13,221 nt of DNA from JAFMIX01 sp031371425 (lineage in GTDB: Bacteria > Verrucomicrobiota > Verrucomicrobiia > Limisphaerales > JAFMIX01), in NCBI GenBank assembly GCA_031371425.1, contig JANMJO010000078.1:1-13221 (forward strand), read 5' to 3'. Shown here piece by piece: positions 12,979 to 13,221 of this stretch. Every line of letters begins with the position of its first letter. Within the stretch, counting starts at the first letter, position 1. The translations under genes and the position numbers were made by a program. The notes below the pieces were generated by a model that worked only from the letters and a program-made list of their open reading frames with translations, had not been told where the DNA came from and searched no databases.

Positions 12979-13221
12979 TTACTTCGCCGCGAGCGCGGCT
13001 TCGATGGCCTTCGTGAGTTCCTCCGAGTCGGGTGTGGGTTCTTCGCTGTTTTCGGTGGAGCCGATTTGCAGAACGAACTTCACTCTGGAACGGTCGTGCG
13101 ACCAGCCCTCACCCCACCCCTCTCCCATCCGATGGGAGAGGGAGAGCTTGCGAACGCTTTCGGGAACTCGGATGCGCTGAACGCAGAACACGCGCCGGGA
13201 CTGTTCAACGAATTGGCAACT
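12979..13221 (-). CDS. Unidentified gene, C-terminal 80 residues only
   Basis: The minus-strand frame is open from the window edge to the TAA at 12979-12981, so this is the 3' end of a gene that starts outside. The GTG at 13191 has no special claim to be a start. The visible sequence has a basic part (about RVFCVQRIRVPESVRK), then a stretch LSLSHRMGEGWGEGW encoded by the palindrome at 13118-13142 and its flank, then KFVLQIGSTE, an acidic linker (ENSEEPTPDSEE) and an Ala-rich helical end (LTKAIEAALAAK). I do not recognise the family. The gene abuts tsaD tail to tail with no intervening base and no clear terminator. It could be a real gene with a repeat-derived insert, or a decayed end; coding status is moderately likely. 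Confidence 0.5.
   Translation of the reverse strand, partial: SCQFVEQSRRVFCVQRIRVPESVRKLSLSHRMGEGWGEGWSHDRSRVKFVLQIGSTENSEEPTPDSEELTKAIEAALAAK
13118..13142. repeat. Perfect 11-bp palindrome inside the partial minus-strand gene
   Basis: CCCTCTCCCAT (13118-13128) and ATGGGAGAGGG (13132-13142) are exact inverted copies around the 3-nt loop CCG. The flank 13106-13117 (CCCTCACCCCAC) extends the pyrimidine-rich pattern. The minus strand reads it in frame as LSLSHRMGEGWGEGW, a phrase-like sequence I recognise as typical of dispersed repeats that turn up in predicted proteins of many GC-rich bacteria. Confidence 0.8.

Noticed and set aside
12986..12999. GCCGC/GCGGC hairpin just past tsaD as a terminator
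   Set aside because: Only 5 bp, no T tract on either strand, and it lies within the end of the convergent reading frame.

Overview
The window is GC-rich bacterial chromosome made mostly of housekeeping genes. The best guess is a member of Verrucomicrobiota or a PVC relative. The grounds are a fused SecD-SecF behind yajC, no Shine-Dalgarno boxes ahead of the starts, and families of palindromic and short tandem repeats in nearly every gap. The taxonomic call is inference from style, not from a marker-gene comparison.

Layout. Positions 1-1146 (+) hold the 3' part of a secreted-type subtilisin (S8) protease cut by the left edge. It converges on a 773-residue hybrid sensor kinase on the minus strand (1238-3559), with a repeat-built bidirectional terminator hairpin between them. 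A divergent promoter region (3560-3721) separates the kinase from a plus-strand run: yajC, secDF, terC, recJ, ispD, a ctpA-type S41 protease and tsaD (3722-12978). tsaD meets, with no gap, the 3' end of an unidentified minus-strand gene cut by the right edge. No gene-free stretch exceeds 200 bases.

How the genes work together. YajC and SecDF are accessory subunits of the Sec translocase. TerC, a predicted metal (probably manganese) exporter, follows directly and may load metal onto secreted proteins. RecJ (5'-3' ssDNA exonuclease), IspD (MEP-pathway isoprenoid synthesis), CtpA (envelope protein processing) and TsaD (tRNA t6A37 modification) are core functions with no obvious shared pathway.

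The most notable content is repeat structure. Most gaps in the plus-strand run carry a different inverted repeat. They are GATTAN hexamers after secDF, a 31-nt arm repeat that encodes the TerC C-terminus and ends 2 bases before the recJ ATG, a 117-bp MITE-like element with 37-nt arms and CAGT on both sides before ispD, and two elements with TGTAGC...GCTACA ends before and after ctpA. A related element with GTAGG...CCTAC ends sits inside recJ, where it is translated in frame as about 31 extra residues. A second palindrome lies in frame in the partial gene at the right edge. This resembles the in-frame palindromic elements known from Rickettsia, and is the main candidate for an undescribed repeat system here.
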